Program-made: the position numbers and the translations under genes
Notes under the pieces: generated by a model
What the model was told of the DNA's origin: nothing
The model's input: only the letters and a program-made list of their open reading frames with translations
The model's database searches: none
Part shown: positions 1-9,383 of the stretch, piece by piece
How positions within the stretch are numbered: position 1 is the first letter of the stretch
Layout of the letters: the number at the start of each line of letters is the position of its first letter
From: Halomonas sp. ALS9
Lineage (GTDB): Bacteria; Pseudomonadota; Gammaproteobacteria; Pseudomonadales; Halomonadaceae
Direction: 5' to 3'
NCBI RefSeq assembly: GCF_001651035.1
Contig: NZ_LXRG01000192.1
Location: forward strand, 772,765-836,764
Length of the DNA: 64,000 bases

Positions 1-314
1 ATCTTATCGCCACCGAAAAGCCGGGCAACGTTGTTTTCCGAGCGTTCAAGCGGTTCAATCTCAAGCGTTGTTACCACTGATACAACGCCCGGCGCGGCGC
101 GGGCAGCAGACGCATCCATATGGGTGATTCGCCCCTTGGCAATGGTCGCGCATAGGGGATAACCCACCAGTTGTTTTGCCACAACGTCATGACGCTCGTA
201 AGCATAGGGCGCACGCCCCATCACCTTAAGCGTGCCGTCGATTCGCGCATGGGGTTTGCCGATAATACGGGCGTGATCGAACAGGTTATCTTCCGCTGAT
301 TGATTAAAGTCCAT
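1..314 (-). CDS. Molybdopterin-binding subunit of aldehyde/xanthine oxidoreductase (PaoC/YagR-like), N-terminal part only
   Basis: The frame is open from an ATG at 314 to the left edge, giving about the first 104 residues, starting MDFNQSAEDNLFDHARIIGK. The segment with GKPHARIDGTLKVMGRAPYA is the usual N-terminus of the large Mo-cofactor subunit of the xanthine oxidase family, which binds molybdopterin cytosine dinucleotide and performs the hydroxylation. It starts 3 bases after the stop of the FAD subunit gene, so it is the third cistron of a 2Fe-2S/FAD/Mo operon read leftwards. The active site lies outside the window and the substrate cannot be told; an aldehyde is the likeliest guess from the PaoABC-like subunits. 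Confidence 0.85.
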   Translation of the reverse strand, partial: MDFNQSAEDNLFDHARIIGKPHARIDGTLKVMGRAPYAYERHDVVAKQLVGYPLCATIAKGRITHMDASAARAAPGVVSVVTTLEIEPLERSENNVARLFGGDK

Positions 315-317
315 GGG

Positions 318-1268
318 TCACTCCTGAGCCAGCAGCGCGGCAAGCGTTCGCTCTGCCAGAGTAAGCTTATAAGCGTTTTCTTGGGTCGGGCGGGCACCAT
401 CTAGTAATTGACTCATGACCGCTGATGCGCCCTGAGGCAACGCCGCATCGGCGGCGTCACGGCGCCAAGGCTTCGGGGCCACGCCGCCAAGCGCGACACG
501 GCCGCTGCCATCCGGCGTTTGGATAAGCGCAACGGATACCAGCGCAAAAGCGTAAGACGCTCGATCGCGCACCTTAAAATAGCCATGACGGCCTTCAACA
601 GGCGCGGGCAGCACAACACCGGTAATCATCTCGCCCGGCGCCAGCGTGTTTTCAACCTCTGGGGTGTCGCCAGGCAATTGGTAAAACGCATCCAGCGACT
701 GGTATCGCGTCTCCCCACTCGGCGTAACGGTTTCCACTTCGGCATCTAATACCCTGAGCGCAACAGCCATGTCCGAGGGATGAGTGGCGATACACGCCTC
801 TGACGTGCCGATAACGCCCAGCCCACGCGAGCTGGCGCCTTCACCGAGTGCCGCACAGCCAGCCCCAGGCGAGCGCTTGTTGCAGGGCATGCCGGTGTCG
901 TAAAAATACGGGCAGCGCGTGCGCTGGAGCAGATTACCGCCGGTAGTGGCTTTATTGCGAAGCTGGCCCGATGCGCCAGAGACAAGGGCTCGGCTGAGCA
1001 CCGCATAATCGCGACGAATTCGGTGGTCGGCGGCCAGCACGCTATTGCTGACCAACGCCCCGACACGCAAACCGCCACTGCTGGTCTCGGTAATAGCGTT
1101 GAGCCCGGTACCCGTTACATCAATCAGGTGCAGCGGGGTTTCAATCTCGTGCTTCATTAAATCAAGCAGGTTGGTGCCACCGGCAATAAATTTGGCGCCA
1201 GGCACTTCAGCAGCGCGGGCGGCCGCTAGAGCGGGATCTGATACGCGTTCATAGGAGAAGGCTCTCAT
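318..1268 (-). CDS. FAD-binding subunit of aldehyde/xanthine oxidoreductase (PaoB/YagS-like)
   Basis: A 316-residue protein of the CO dehydrogenase flavoprotein/xanthine dehydrogenase FAD subunit family. The FAD loop is visible as [12 protein letters not shown] (about residues 28-38), followed by [12 protein letters not shown]. Four cysteines at about 119, 129, 138 and 159 lie in an insert like that of E. coli PaoB, which carries an extra 4Fe-4S cluster; ordinary xanthine dehydrogenase FAD subunits lack it. The subunit passes electrons from the 2Fe-2S clusters to the final acceptor. Its start overlaps the end of the 2Fe-2S gene by 4 bases (ATGA), which suggests translational coupling. Confidence 0.9.
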   Translation of the reverse strand: MRAFSYERVSDPALAAARAAEVPGAKFIAGGTNLLDLMKHEIETPLHLIDVTGTGLNAITETSSGGLRVGALVSNSVLAADHRIRRDYAVLSRALVSGASGQLRNKATTGGNLLQRTRCPYFYDTGMPCNKRSPGAGCAALGEGASSRGLGVIGTSEACIATHPSDMAVALRVLDAEVETVTPSGETRYQSLDAFYQLPGDTPEVENTLAPGEMITGVVLPAPVEGRHGYFKVRDRASYAFALVSVALIQTPDGSGRVALGGVAPKPWRRDAADAALPQGASAVMSQLLDGARPTQENAYKLTLAERTLAALLAQE

Positions 1269-1831
1269 GCATGCTCCTCCGCTACCTGATTGATGGCTTT
1301 TAGAATATTGGCGTAAGCACCACAGCGGCAGAGATTGCCCGACATGCGCTCGCGAATCTCGGCGTCGGTCACCTCAATCGGTACGGTTAGATCCTTCGTT
1401 ACATGGCTGGGCAGATCCGCACGAATCTCCTCAAGTACTGCCTTTGCCGAACAGATCTGGCCCGGCGTGCAGTAGCCGCACTGGAAGGCATCATGATCGA
1501 TGAAAGCTTGCTGCATGGGGTCAAGATCGTCGGGCTCTCCCATCCCTTCGATGGTCACAACGTCATCGCCTTCATGCATGACGGCTAGCGTCAGGCAGGC
1601 GTTAATCCGTTCGCCATTCACCGATACCGTGCAGGCGCCGCACTGCCCGTGGTCGCAACCCTTCTTGGTGCCGGTGAGCTTTAAATGTTCACGTAAGGCA
1701 TCCAACAGCGTCGTTCGATTATCCAGTTCAAGCTGGTGCCTTGCTCCATTAACCACTAAAGAGACATTCGAGCGCTCCGCGCGATTCTGCGCAGTTTCGC
1801 GATGCCTTTCAGCGCTGTTAAGTGGGTTCAT
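1265..1831 (-). CDS. 2Fe-2S subunit of aldehyde/xanthine oxidoreductase (PaoA/YagT-like)
   Basis: A 188-residue small subunit with two 2Fe-2S domains. The plant-ferredoxin-type site has Cys59, Cys64, Cys67 and Cys79 ([10 protein letters not shown]). The C-terminal four-helix site has Cys118 and Cys121 (CGYCTPG) and Cys168 and Cys170 (CRCG). It is the first gene of the leftward operon, diverging from the maturation genes. E. coli PaoA carries a twin-arginine export signal; the N-terminus here ([15 protein letters not shown]) has neither a twin-arginine motif nor a hydrophobic core, so this enzyme is probably cytoplasmic. Confidence 0.92.
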   Translation of the reverse strand: MNPLNSAERHRETAQNRAERSNVSLVVNGARHQLELDNRTTLLDALREHLKLTGTKKGCDHGQCGACTVSVNGERINACLTLAVMHEGDDVVTIEGMGEPDDLDPMQQAFIDHDAFQCGYCTPGQICSAKAVLEEIRADLPSHVTKDLTVPIEVTDAEIRERMSGNLCRCGAYANILKAINQVAEEHA

Positions 1832-2054
1832 AACTATGTGCCTTCCTTGCTCATTGCTGTCGCTTTATGAATGTCGTCACGACTTCAGCATAGTCATGAT
1901 TGGAGTAAGCAACCCGGCTTTCGGGCATAAAGGTTCTGAAAAAAAAGATCTATTACATCCTCTGTACATGCGGTTGCTACGCTAGGCTATAAGTCTTATG
2001 CCCACGCCAAAACAAGCAATGGATGCCGTTTGCTAACTATTGGAAGCGTTATAA

Positions 2055-3068
2055 ATGCAGCATTTGGATCGGCAAGTGATTGAGCAAGCGCTTAAGTGGT
2101 CTCAGGAAGGGAAAACGATTTGGCTGTGTACCGTGCTGGCCACATTTGGCTCTTCGCCGCGCGCGCCGGGCTCTTGGATGGTCGTCAGCCAAGAGGGCAA
2201 GCACATCGGTTCGCTTTCGGGTGGCTGTGTAGAAGATGACTTTATAAAGCGTCTCGGCGTGGGAGAATACGATCGCCCAATAACTGTGACACGCTATGGT
2301 GATCCCGACGATACCCAAGGCGCGCATATTGCGCTTCCCTGTGGCGGTGTTTTAGAAGTGTTGATCGAACGCCTGCGCTCAACAGCTGACACCCAGAAGC
2401 ACTTGGCCACCCTGCTAGCTACCCTTGATGGCCATCACCGTTTGATACGAAACGTGAATTTAACCACGGGAGAGCAATCCTTCAGCGAGGATGCCACGCT
2501 CGGCCCTCGCGTGGTTCGGTTGGATGAACAACCATACGATGAGCAAGAACATGATCGGCAAGATGTTGTTCAAATGCGGATTGCCCCAGCCAGACGACTC
2601 ATTATTGCCGGCATTTCGCCCATTTCCACCCCTTGCGCCGCCTTTGCCGCCACTCTGGGGTTTGAAGTGATCGTCTGCGATCCAGACGAGGCGGCCTGCG
2701 CAGACTTTGCAGTGCCGGGGGTGGCCGTCAAAGCGTTACTGCCCTCGCTGTACATTGCCTCCGGCGCTTGCCATAGCGCAACGGCGGTTGTGGCGCTCAC
2801 TCACGACCCGCGTATTGATGATTTAGCCATGATGGAAGCCGTTCGCACGTCCGCTTTCTATATCGGCGTGATGGGTTCAAGACGCACATCAACTGCGCGC
2901 GCTGAGCGGTTGATTCGCTCTGGAGGGTTAACAGAAGAGGAGGTCGGCCGCCTGCATATGCCGATTGGCCTAGCACTGGGAAGCAAGACCCCGGCTGAGA
3001 TTGCCCTCGCTGTTATGGCGGATATCGTGCGGGTGCAGCACGGAAGAACTATCGATGAGCTGTCTTGA
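2055..3068 (+). CDS. XdhC/CoxI-family molybdenum cofactor maturation protein (PaoD-like)
   Basis: A 337-residue member of the XdhC/CoxI family. These proteins bind the molybdenum cofactor, protect it during sulfuration and insert it into the apo-enzyme. The N-terminal domain is recognisable from GSSPRAPGSWMVV and GSLSGGCVEDDF (about residues 33-65). The C-terminal Rossmann-like domain has IIAGISPISTPCAAFAATLGF and ends in GLALGSKTPAEIALAVMADI. It faces away from the structural operon across a 223-bp gap, so the two sides may share a control region, and it overlaps the MocA-like gene by 4 bases. Chaperoning the adjacent enzyme is the natural inference. Confidence 0.9.
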   Translation: MQHLDRQVIEQALKWSQEGKTIWLCTVLATFGSSPRAPGSWMVVSQEGKHIGSLSGGCVEDDFIKRLGVGEYDRPITVTRYGDPDDTQGAHIALPCGGVLEVLIERLRSTADTQKHLATLLATLDGHHRLIRNVNLTTGEQSFSEDATLGPRVVRLDEQPYDEQEHDRQDVVQMRIAPARRLIIAGISPISTPCAAFAATLGFEVIVCDPDEAACADFAVPGVAVKALLPSLYIASGACHSATAVVALTHDPRIDDLAMMEAVRTSAFYIGVMGSRRTSTARAERLIRSGGLTEEEVGRLHMPIGLALGSKTPAEIALAVMADIVRVQHGRTIDELS

Positions 3069-3673
3069 TGAACTCTAGCAACGTTGTCGCATTGGTCATG
3101 GCCGCCGGTTACTCGCGCCGGTTTGGTGAGCGCGACAAGCGCTGCGCGTGCTTGGCTGATGGACGCACGCTGTTAGCTGCCAGCGTCGCCAACGCCGAGC
3201 AAGCCTTTCCTCTGCTGCGCGTGGCGATCCGCGAAGAGGACGACGCAGACCTTTTAGGGCTTGCCGAAGGCACACAGCTTATTCGTATTCGTCAGGCGCG
3301 CCTTGGCCTGGGTTCAAGTCTGGCCGAGGCGGTAGCTGCGCTTAGCAATGATCTTCACCTCTCTAACGTGGAAGCGGTGGCGATTTTATTGGGCGATATG
3401 CCCTACCTTCAGCGAGACACGCTATCCGCGCTACAGCAGCTAGCCACTCACGACACCATCGTGAGGCCCTGTTTCAAAGGCCAACCAGGCCATCCGGTTA
3501 TATTCGGACGTTCCCTATGGCCAGCCCTTCAATCTTTAAGCGGCGATGCCGGTGCCAAAGACGTTATTCGTCGCCACGCGGCGCACTACCGAGAGTATGC
3601 CGTGCAGGACAACGGCACGCTTATCGATATCGACACGCCGGAGGAGCACAGCATCACGGCGCCAGCGTCATAA
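3065..3673 (+). CDS. MocA-like molybdenum cofactor cytidylyltransferase
   Basis: A 202-residue nucleotidyltransferase with the MobA-type N-terminal signature VALVMAAGYSRRFGERDKR (about residues 8-25), an acidic LLGDMPYL motif for the metal site, and GHPVIFGRSLW towards the C-terminus. Family members convert Mo-molybdopterin to the cytosine dinucleotide form used by xanthine-oxidase-type enzymes, which fits the PaoABC-like operon next door. The start overlaps the stop of the xdhC-like gene. The last 20 bases overlap the convergent DUF411 gene. A MobA-type guanylyltransferase is less likely given the neighbours. Confidence 0.85.
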   Translation: MMNSSNVVALVMAAGYSRRFGERDKRCACLADGRTLLAASVANAEQAFPLLRVAIREEDDADLLGLAEGTQLIRIRQARLGLGSSLAEAVAALSNDLHLSNVEAVAILLGDMPYLQRDTLSALQQLATHDTIVRPCFKGQPGHPVIFGRSLWPALQSLSGDAGAKDVIRRHAAHYREYAVQDNGTLIDIDTPEEHSITAPAS

Positions 3674-4100
3674 ACGGCTCATCTTGCTGGTCGCTAAACG
3701 CGTAGACGTCATAGGGTTCACTTTGTGGCCCCGGCATACCCGGCGTGCCGATGGGCATCCCCGCTAGGCCAATGCCATCGACGTCAGGCTGCTCTTCAAA
3801 CAGTTTGGTGACGGCTTCCATCGGCACATGGCCCTCGATCCAATACTCGCCCATCTCGATGGTATGGCAAGAGCCCAGGCCATAGGGCACGCCCGCCTGC
3901 TGTTTGATATCGCCCAGCTCTACGTCATCAATAATCGTCACTTCTACGCCAAGCTCTTCAAGATGGCGCGCATATTCGTCACAGCAGCCGCACTGGGGAT
4001 TTTTGTAAAGCGTGGCTTCGTCAGGCAGTGCCGCATGCGCCGAGGTCGCCCCCAGAACCAGTGCACCAGACAGCAATAGTGAGGTAGTTAAACGGCTCAT
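3654..4100 (-). CDS. DUF411 family periplasmic metal-binding protein
   Basis: A 148-residue exported protein. Residues 1-23 form a signal peptide ending in HAA. The mature part begins with a thioredoxin-like segment holding the cysteine pair of PQCGCCDEY, then GVPYGLGSCHTIEMGEYWIEGHVP, the DUF411 hallmark. The C-terminus is rich in Gly, Met and Pro (GLAGMPIGTPGMPGP), which suits soft-metal binding. Relatives sit in copper or silver resistance loci, but no copper gene is adjacent here, so a role in copper handling is inferred from the family only. It converges with the MocA-like gene and overlaps its end by 20 bases. Confidence 0.85.
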   Translation of the reverse strand: MSRLTTSLLLSGALVLGATSAHAALPDEATLYKNPQCGCCDEYARHLEELGVEVTIIDDVELGDIKQQAGVPYGLGSCHTIEMGEYWIEGHVPMEAVTKLFEEQPDVDGIGLAGMPIGTPGMPGPQSEPYDVYAFSDQQDEPFMTLAP

Positions 4101-4242
4101 AAATAACCTCCTTGATAGAAACGACTAAAATATTGAGTAAAACGGCGAGGCACGCTGCTATATCAGCCATACAACGGCAGAGGCGTAAAGCTTACCACCT
4201 GTGTGTTGCCTCAAGGTCAAGATACGCCCCGACAGATCAAGG

Positions 4243-4650
4243 TTAGCGATAGCGGTGCTGCGCTAACAGTGCTACCACCCCAAGCGCCAGCCAGCCTGCC
4301 ATCAGCAGCAGCCCGCCAATGGGTGTGACAATGCCAAGATTCAGCCCCACCAACGCCATCAGGTAAAGCGAGCCTGAAAAGCACACAACCCCCAGCGTCC
4401 ACAACGCCAGCACCCAACGCTGACCGGCCAGCGGCTGCACTTGTCGCCATACCAACACCACCATAATGGCGAGCGTATGCCATGCCTGGTAGCGCACACC
4501 AGTTTCAACGGCACTCACCATCATTTCGGTAGTACGTGCCGCCAAGCCATGGGCCGCGTAGGCGCCGAGCATCACCATCACGGCGCCAGACAGCGCCGCT
4601 ACGCACCACCACACTTTATCTATCCGTTGCACGCTGCTCTCCTGCTTCAA
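4243..4650 (-). CDS. DUF423 family small inner-membrane protein (YgdD-like)
   Basis: A 135-residue protein with about four hydrophobic segments (near residues 13-32, 48-68, 75-97 and 105-130). Near the N-terminus is [15 protein letters not shown], typical of DUF423/YgdD. The molecular function of the family is unknown. It diverges from thiS over a gap of about 120 bp and stands alone on its strand; no partner can be deduced from its surroundings. Confidence 0.85.
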   Translation of the reverse strand: MKQESSVQRIDKVWWCVAALSGAVMVMLGAYAAHGLAARTTEMMVSAVETGVRYQAWHTLAIMVVLVWRQVQPLAGQRWVLALWTLGVVCFSGSLYLMALVGLNLGIVTPIGGLLLMAGWLALGVVALLAQHRYR

Positions 4651-4769
4651 TTATGATCGGCACCCATCACGCTGATTGCTGCTACGGCTTACCTTGCGCG
4701 GCGCGAAACCGCTACAATAGAGAATACCTGAGAGTACGAACTGCCACGACGAATGAGACACACCTATTT

Positions 4770-4976
4770 ATGTCTATCCAGATACGTCTAAACGGTGAAC
4801 CCCATACGCTGTCGCCTGGCCTAACCGCCGCTGACTTAGTTGAACAGCTGGGCCTTAGCGGTCGTCGTATCGCCGTCGAAATTAACGAAGAGATTGTCCC
4901 CCGCAGCCAGCACGCCGACACCCGTCTGGTCGATGGCGACCATGTAGAAGTTGTGCATGCCATTGGCGGCGGCTAA
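4770..4976 (+). CDS. thiS: Sulfur carrier protein ThiS
   Basis: A 68-residue beta-grasp protein ending in the obligatory Gly-Gly (HAIGGG). The C-terminal glycine is adenylylated and converted to a thiocarboxylate that gives sulfur to the thiazole ring of thiamine. The start is the ATG of [12 protein letters not shown], which gives the normal ThiS length; longer readings in the same frame run into upstream non-coding sequence. thiG begins 10 bases after the stop. No thiF or thiH lies nearby, so sulfur loading must use enzymes encoded elsewhere. Confidence 0.95.
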   Translation: MSIQIRLNGEPHTLSPGLTAADLVEQLGLSGRRIAVEINEEIVPRSQHADTRLVDGDHVEVVHAIGGG

Positions 4977-4986
4977 AGGAAACACT

Positions 4987-5796
4987 ATGACCCAGTTAAC
5001 TCATGAACCGCTAGCCGATACCCCGTTCACTATCGCCGGACGCGACTTTCACTCGCGCCTGCTGGTGGGAACAGGCAAGTACAAGGACTTTACCGAAACC
5101 GGCGCTGCCATTGCCCAAAGCGGCGCTGAAATCGTGACCTTTGCGGTGCGCCGTACTAATTTAGGCCAGGACGCCGATGCGCCCAACCTGTTAGACGTTA
5201 TTTCCCCCGAGCGCTACACCCTGCTACCCAATACTGCCGGGTGCTACAACGCTAAAGATGCCGTTCGCACCTGCCGCCTGGCCCGTGAGCTGCTCGACGG
5301 TCACAAGCTGGTCAAGCTGGAAGTGCTGGGCGACGATCACACGCTTTACCCCAACGTGGTCGAGACACTAAAAGCCGCTGAAACGCTGCTCGCCGATGGC
5401 TTCGACGTCATGGTGTATACCAGCGACGATCCTATTGTGGCACGCGAATTAGAAGCCATGGGCTGCTGCGCCATCATGCCGCTAGGCTCGTTGATCGGTT
5501 CTGGCCACGGCATTCAGAACCCGCACAATGTGCGTTTAATCGTTGAACAGAGCAAGGTACCGGTACTGGTAGATGCGGGCATTGGCACGGCGTCGGACGC
5601 TGCCATGGCAATGGAGCTAGGCTGCGATGGCGTGTTGCTCAACACCGCCATTGCCCACGCCCGCGACCCGCTACGCATGGCCAACGCCATGAAGCTGGCC
5701 GTAGAAGCCGGTCGCGATGCGTTTTTAGCCGGGCGCATGCCGCGCCGCCAGTCCGCCGATCCCTCTTCACCCTTCGCTGGCCGTATTAACGGTTAA
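4987..5796 (+). CDS. thiG: Thiazole synthase ThiG
   Basis: A 269-residue TIM-barrel enzyme that builds the thiazole phosphate of thiamine from deoxyxylulose 5-phosphate, dehydroglycine and ThiS thiocarboxylate. Family motifs are [15 protein letters not shown] near the N-terminus, [19 protein letters not shown] with the Schiff-base lysine region, and the C-terminal phosphate-binding [17 protein letters not shown]. The start is the ATG at 4987, just after an AAAGGAAAC ribosome site; an in-frame upstream start would overlap thiS. It forms an operon with thiS and probably trmB. Confidence 0.95.
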   Translation: MTQLTHEPLADTPFTIAGRDFHSRLLVGTGKYKDFTETGAAIAQSGAEIVTFAVRRTNLGQDADAPNLLDVISPERYTLLPNTAGCYNAKDAVRTCRLARELLDGHKLVKLEVLGDDHTLYPNVVETLKAAETLLADGFDVMVYTSDDPIVARELEAMGCCAIMPLGSLIGSGHGIQNPHNVRLIVEQSKVPVLVDAGIGTASDAAMAMELGCDGVLLNTAIAHARDPLRMANAMKLAVEAGRDAFLAGRMPRRQSADPSSPFAGRING

Positions 5797-5811
5797 TTGA
5801 TTCGAGACCCC

Positions 5812-6582
5812 ATGACTGAACCCAACGATACCGTACCAGAAAGTCACACCGCGCCCGAAAGCAACGCCACCACAGGCCCAGAAGGTACGGATGCACCACT
5901 GCACCGCCGCGGCATTAAAAGTTACGTGATCCGCGCGGGGCGTATGACCCAGGCCCAGAACCGTGGCTTAGAAGATATCTGGCCGCGCTTTGGCCTGACC
6001 ATCGCCGACGGCCGCCAAGACCTGGACGCCCTGTTCGGCCGTCAGGCTCCGCGGGTCGTAGAAATCGGCTTTGGCATGGGCAACTCGCTGATAGAACAGG
6101 CCGAGACCCACCCGGATACCGACTTTATCGGCATTGAAGTGCACGCTCCCGGCGTTGGCAAGCTGTTGGATGAAGTCGACAAACGCGGCCTGACCAATCT
6201 GCGCGTTTACCGAGAGGATGCCCTGGCAGTGCTGGAGCAGGGCCTTCCCGAAGGCTCGCTGACCACGCTGCAGCTGTTCTTTCCCGACCCCTGGCCGAAG
6301 AAGAAGCACCACAAACGGCGCATCGTGCAGCCTGCCTTTGTTGAGCTGATCCGTACCCGCCTTATGCCCGGCGGCACTTTCCATATGGCCACCGACTGGG
6401 AAGCCTACGCGGAATGGATGGCCGAGGTAATGGAAGCGGCCCCCGGCTATGCCAACACCGCCAGCGCGGAAACAGCTCCCTACGTGCCGCGCCCGGCGTT
6501 TCGTCCGCTAACCAAGTTTGAAGCGCGTGGCGAAAAACTCGGCCATGGTGTGTGGGATTTGATTTACCGTCGGGAAGCCTAA
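5812..6582 (+). CDS. trmB: tRNA (guanine-N7)-methyltransferase TrmB
   Basis: A 256-residue SAM-dependent enzyme that makes m7G46 in the variable loop of tRNA. The SAM site is [12 protein letters not shown], and the family signature [14 protein letters not shown] follows. The first roughly 40 residues are an acidic, Thr/Pro/Glu-rich tail that is likely disordered, as is common in halophile proteins. The ATG at 5812 was preferred over a TTG at 5797 that abuts the thiG stop. An imperfect dyad (6627-6633 with 6657-6663) lies downstream, facing the LysR gene. Confidence 0.93.
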   Translation: MTEPNDTVPESHTAPESNATTGPEGTDAPLHRRGIKSYVIRAGRMTQAQNRGLEDIWPRFGLTIADGRQDLDALFGRQAPRVVEIGFGMGNSLIEQAETHPDTDFIGIEVHAPGVGKLLDEVDKRGLTNLRVYREDALAVLEQGLPEGSLTTLQLFFPDPWPKKKHHKRRIVQPAFVELIRTRLMPGGTFHMATDWEAYAEWMAEVMEAAPGYANTASAETAPYVPRPAFRPLTKFEARGEKLGHGVWDLIYRREA

Positions 6583-6664
6583 ACGTTCTGCCAACTAGAT
6601 TGACAGAGAAGGATTATTGCAGCGTTAGACGCCACGGTCAGAATCAATCCTGAGCGGGCGTCTG

Positions 6665-7585
6665 TTAATTATTAAGCGATATTAAGATACCCATTTGATG
6701 CAAGCTGTCGATTTCAGCGTATATCTCTTCGCAGAAAGATTCAGCCACGTTACTTAACGGCCTGTGTTTAGATTTCAGTAAGGCAATTTCCCACTCAATG
6801 GTTGGTTCCATTGGCCTTGATACAACAGCTGTTCCCTGAAGTAGTAGTTCTGCAATCGGGTCAATCACTGCGACCCCAAGCCCGCGATCAACTAATGCGC
6901 ATACCCCGCGCATATGGCGCATTTCAGCGGCAATATGCCTTTTTATATCAATGGTCTGCATGATGTAATCCACCCTTGCACGCAGTGGGCTATCCGCCAT
7001 TAGCTCTACGAATGTCTGATTTTGTAAGCTCGTGATCGAGACAACGTTTTGCTTAGCAAGCGGGTGCGTACGATGCATGATGCAGCGTGCGGAACAGCGC
7101 GCAAGACTACTGACTGTTGCCCCATAAGTGTCGGCTTCCAGCGTTATCCCCAGCGCCACATCACAAGTATTGTTGTCGATCATTTTAAGCAACTCTTGCA
7201 ACCCTGCGTCGATAACTCGAACGCCTACATTAGGGTGATTTTGTTTAAAGCGCTTAATGACATCGAGTAAAAAGGTGTCGCAAAAAATGGGCTGGGCAGC
7301 GACTACAACGCTGCCCAACTGGTTATTAGCAATAGCATCCGCGTCTTTTTGAGTGTCTCGAATACTCGCCATCAGTCGTAAAACGGACGCATGGTATAAA
7401 AATGCTTCTGGCGTTGGCGAAAGCTGGTTACGGGCACGTTTGAACAACGCAAAGCCTAGCTCGTCCTCCAGGCCGATTAGCAAGCGGCTTACCATTGACT
7501 GACTAATGCCTAACGTTTCTGCGGCAGCCTTCGTTGTGCCGTGTTTCATAAAGGCATCAAACGCTTCAATTTCTTTTATTTTCAT
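6665..7585 (-). CDS. LysR-family transcriptional regulator
   Basis: A 306-residue regulator. The N-terminal winged helix-turn-helix runs to about residue 60 (KIKEIEAFDAFMKHGTTKAA, then SQSMVSRLLIGLEDELGFALF). The C-terminal periplasmic-binding-protein-like effector domain runs from about 90 to 295. It diverges from the TctC-family gene with 243 bp between, the usual LysR arrangement. It therefore probably controls the transporter-deacylase operon, with the carboxylate or its breakdown product as inducer; this is inferred from position only. Confidence 0.9.
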   Translation of the reverse strand: MKIKEIEAFDAFMKHGTTKAAAETLGISQSMVSRLLIGLEDELGFALFKRARNQLSPTPEAFLYHASVLRLMASIRDTQKDADAIANNQLGSVVVAAQPIFCDTFLLDVIKRFKQNHPNVGVRVIDAGLQELLKMIDNNTCDVALGITLEADTYGATVSSLARCSARCIMHRTHPLAKQNVVSITSLQNQTFVELMADSPLRARVDYIMQTIDIKRHIAAEMRHMRGVCALVDRGLGVAVIDPIAELLLQGTAVVSRPMEPTIEWEIALLKSKHRPLSNVAESFCEEIYAEIDSLHQMGILISLNN

Positions 7586-7828
7586 TATCTTAAACTCGCT
7601 TTAGCCGTATTTAACTAATTAATCGGCAGATAAAAAACATGCTTTATAAACAGTAAGCTTGCAACTTTGGCTCACCACTAGAACTAAAACGCATACTAAA
7701 TTGAATTGTTGCAATAAAATTCATACTTGTCTATGTTGAAAGCGCTGAATCTAATTACCGCTCGTTACTCAGTGCTTCAATAACAGCTATTCAATAACAG
7801 CCATGCAACAACCATTGCGGAGACAAGT
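7586..7828. promoter_or_regulatory. Divergent control region between the LysR regulator and the TctCBA operon
   Basis: A 243-bp AT-rich gap between two divergent genes. It holds an inverted repeat GAATT-N10-AATTC at 7703-7722, spanning a TTGTTGCAATAA core that is a plausible LysR-type (T-N11-A) site. The site is about 105 bp from the TctC start. Promoter elements were not fixed with confidence. Confidence 0.4.
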
Positions 7829-8794
7829 ATGAAACTCACCTTAAGCTTAGCGGCAGCAACGCTGTTCGCTGCCTCCACCGCCTATGCTCAGAGTTACCCC
7901 TCCGAACCCGTAACGCTGGTAGTCCCCTATGGCCCCGGCGGCGCCTCCGATCTGGCGGGCAGGGCGCTAGCGGAGTCGGCTCGCGAATATTTAGGCCAGC
8001 CTGTCACGGTCGTCAATCAAGCCGGCGCAGGGGGAATGACCGGCGCTCGCGATGTGACACAGGCTGACCCCGATGGGTACACCCTGCTTTTAGCCCGTGT
8101 TGGCATGGCGCTGTCACCGGCGGTCAACGAAAACAGCAGTGTTGATTGGGATGAGTACACCTTTATCAGTCCGCTTGAAGCCACACCGATGATCCTCGCC
8201 GTGGCCGACGACTCACCCTATGAAAGCGTTGAGGAGTTGCTGGAAGGCATCAAAAACGACCCTGGTGCGATGAGCTACGCCGCTTCCGGCGCCACCGCCA
8301 TTGATGGTTTTACGGTGCAGTCACTACTGGCTGACGTGGAAATGGATCCGCTGACAGCGGCAACGCTGATTCCCTACCGTGGGGGCGGTGAACTCGCAAC
8401 GGCGCTACTGGGCGGGCATGTTGATTTTCTCGCCATCGCAGCAGCATCGTTGATGCCGCATATCGAGAGCGGTGATATGCGCCCGTTAATGGTGTTCTCT
8501 CCAGAGCGCATGGAAACACTGCCGGACGTGCCGACGGCTGAAGAGCTGGGTTATGAACTAGCTGGGCAAGTGATTGGCTGGAGCGCTCTATATGGCCCGC
8601 CAGATCTACCTGAAGACGTTATGAATACCTGGGCAGAGGTGATGGAGCAGATCGCTGAAGATGAAATGTGGCTCAGCCGTGCTGATGACCGCGGCTCAAT
8701 TTCCACTATTGGTAGCGTCGATATGCAGACCTACGCCAAGGAGCAGTACGAGTTTTACCGCACCTTAGCTGAACAGTTTGGCTACCTGGAATAA
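7829..8794 (+). CDS. TctC-family (Bug) periplasmic solute-binding protein of a tripartite tricarboxylate transporter
   Basis: A 321-residue secreted binding protein. Residues 1-20 form a signal peptide ending in AYA. The mature protein shows the Bug-family signature YPSEPVTLVVPYGPGGASD, then GAGGMTGARDV and DPDGYTLLL, the loops that hold a carboxylate through ordered water and backbone contacts. It captures the substrate for the TctA/TctB membrane pair encoded next. The ligand is unknown: the family covers citrate, dicarboxylates, aromatic acids and amino-acid derivatives. The ArgE-like gene at the operon end favours an acylated amino acid or similar compound. Confidence 0.92.
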   Translation: MKLTLSLAAATLFAASTAYAQSYPSEPVTLVVPYGPGGASDLAGRALAESAREYLGQPVTVVNQAGAGGMTGARDVTQADPDGYTLLLARVGMALSPAVNENSSVDWDEYTFISPLEATPMILAVADDSPYESVEELLEGIKNDPGAMSYAASGATAIDGFTVQSLLADVEMDPLTAATLIPYRGGGELATALLGGHVDFLAIAAASLMPHIESGDMRPLMVFSPERMETLPDVPTAEELGYELAGQVIGWSALYGPPDLPEDVMNTWAEVMEQIAEDEMWLSRADDRGSISTIGSVDMQTYAKEQYEFYRTLAEQFGYLE

Positions 8795-8854
8795 ACCAGC
8801 GTTAAACAAACACTTCATTATCACTGCATACAACAGCTATTCACTGGAGGGGTC

Positions 8855-9358
8855 ATGGGTATAACACGCGGTTTAGTTATTACGGTGCTGTTCGGTATCG
8901 TTTTGTTTTTACTGATACCCGCCTATGTGCCCCGCCCACGCTTTATTCCCGGGTTTGCTCCGCCGCCTGATATGTGGCCACGCACAGTTTCCATGCTAGG
9001 CATGGCGCTGGGCATACTGCTTGTTGGGCTGTCTTTTTCACGTAAAACCGAAGCCATCGCCGACCCTGAAGATGCCACCGCTATTCGCGGCGATACGCCC
9101 CTTAGCACGTTACTCACCCGCTTCGGCTGGACGGTGCTGGCCTTTGCGCTGTTTATTGGCTCAGTGATGCTGCTCGGTTTCTTGCTATCGAGCATTCTGC
9201 TGTTAATGGCGATGCTGATACTGACCGGTTATTGGCGCCATAAAGTGGTGGCAGCCATCGTGGCCGTCGCACTCCCACTGGTGCTCTACCTGTTTTTCTC
9301 CAGCGCACTCAATACGCGTTTCCCTGTCGGCAGCCTGTTCAAGGCTATCGGTATTTAA
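8855..9358 (+). CDS. TctB-family small membrane subunit of a tripartite tricarboxylate transporter
   Basis: A 167-residue protein with four predicted membrane helices (about residues 6-22, 48-63, 93-118 and 125-150), the usual size and shape of TctB. It forms the membrane complex with TctA. A GGAGGGG ribosome site precedes the ATG. It lies between the binding protein and TctA genes with 60-bp and 25-bp gaps, in the standard C-B-A order. Confidence 0.88.
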   Translation: MGITRGLVITVLFGIVLFLLIPAYVPRPRFIPGFAPPPDMWPRTVSMLGMALGILLVGLSFSRKTEAIADPEDATAIRGDTPLSTLLTRFGWTVLAFALFIGSVMLLGFLLSSILLLMAMLILTGYWRHKVVAAIVAVALPLVLYLFFSSALNTRFPVGSLFKAIGI

Positions 9359-9383
9359 CCTACCGCGTATAGGACTGACCACT

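Noticed and set aside
4656..4769. Possible TPP riboswitch before thiS (a CCTGAGAG string at 4729-4736)
   Set aside because: The paired arms and the second conserved block of the THI element are missing; the match is only eight bases.
6600..6664. Terminator after trmB
   Set aside because: The AGACGCC/GGCGTCT dyad has a 23-base loop and no T-rich tail of note, so I left it out of the features.
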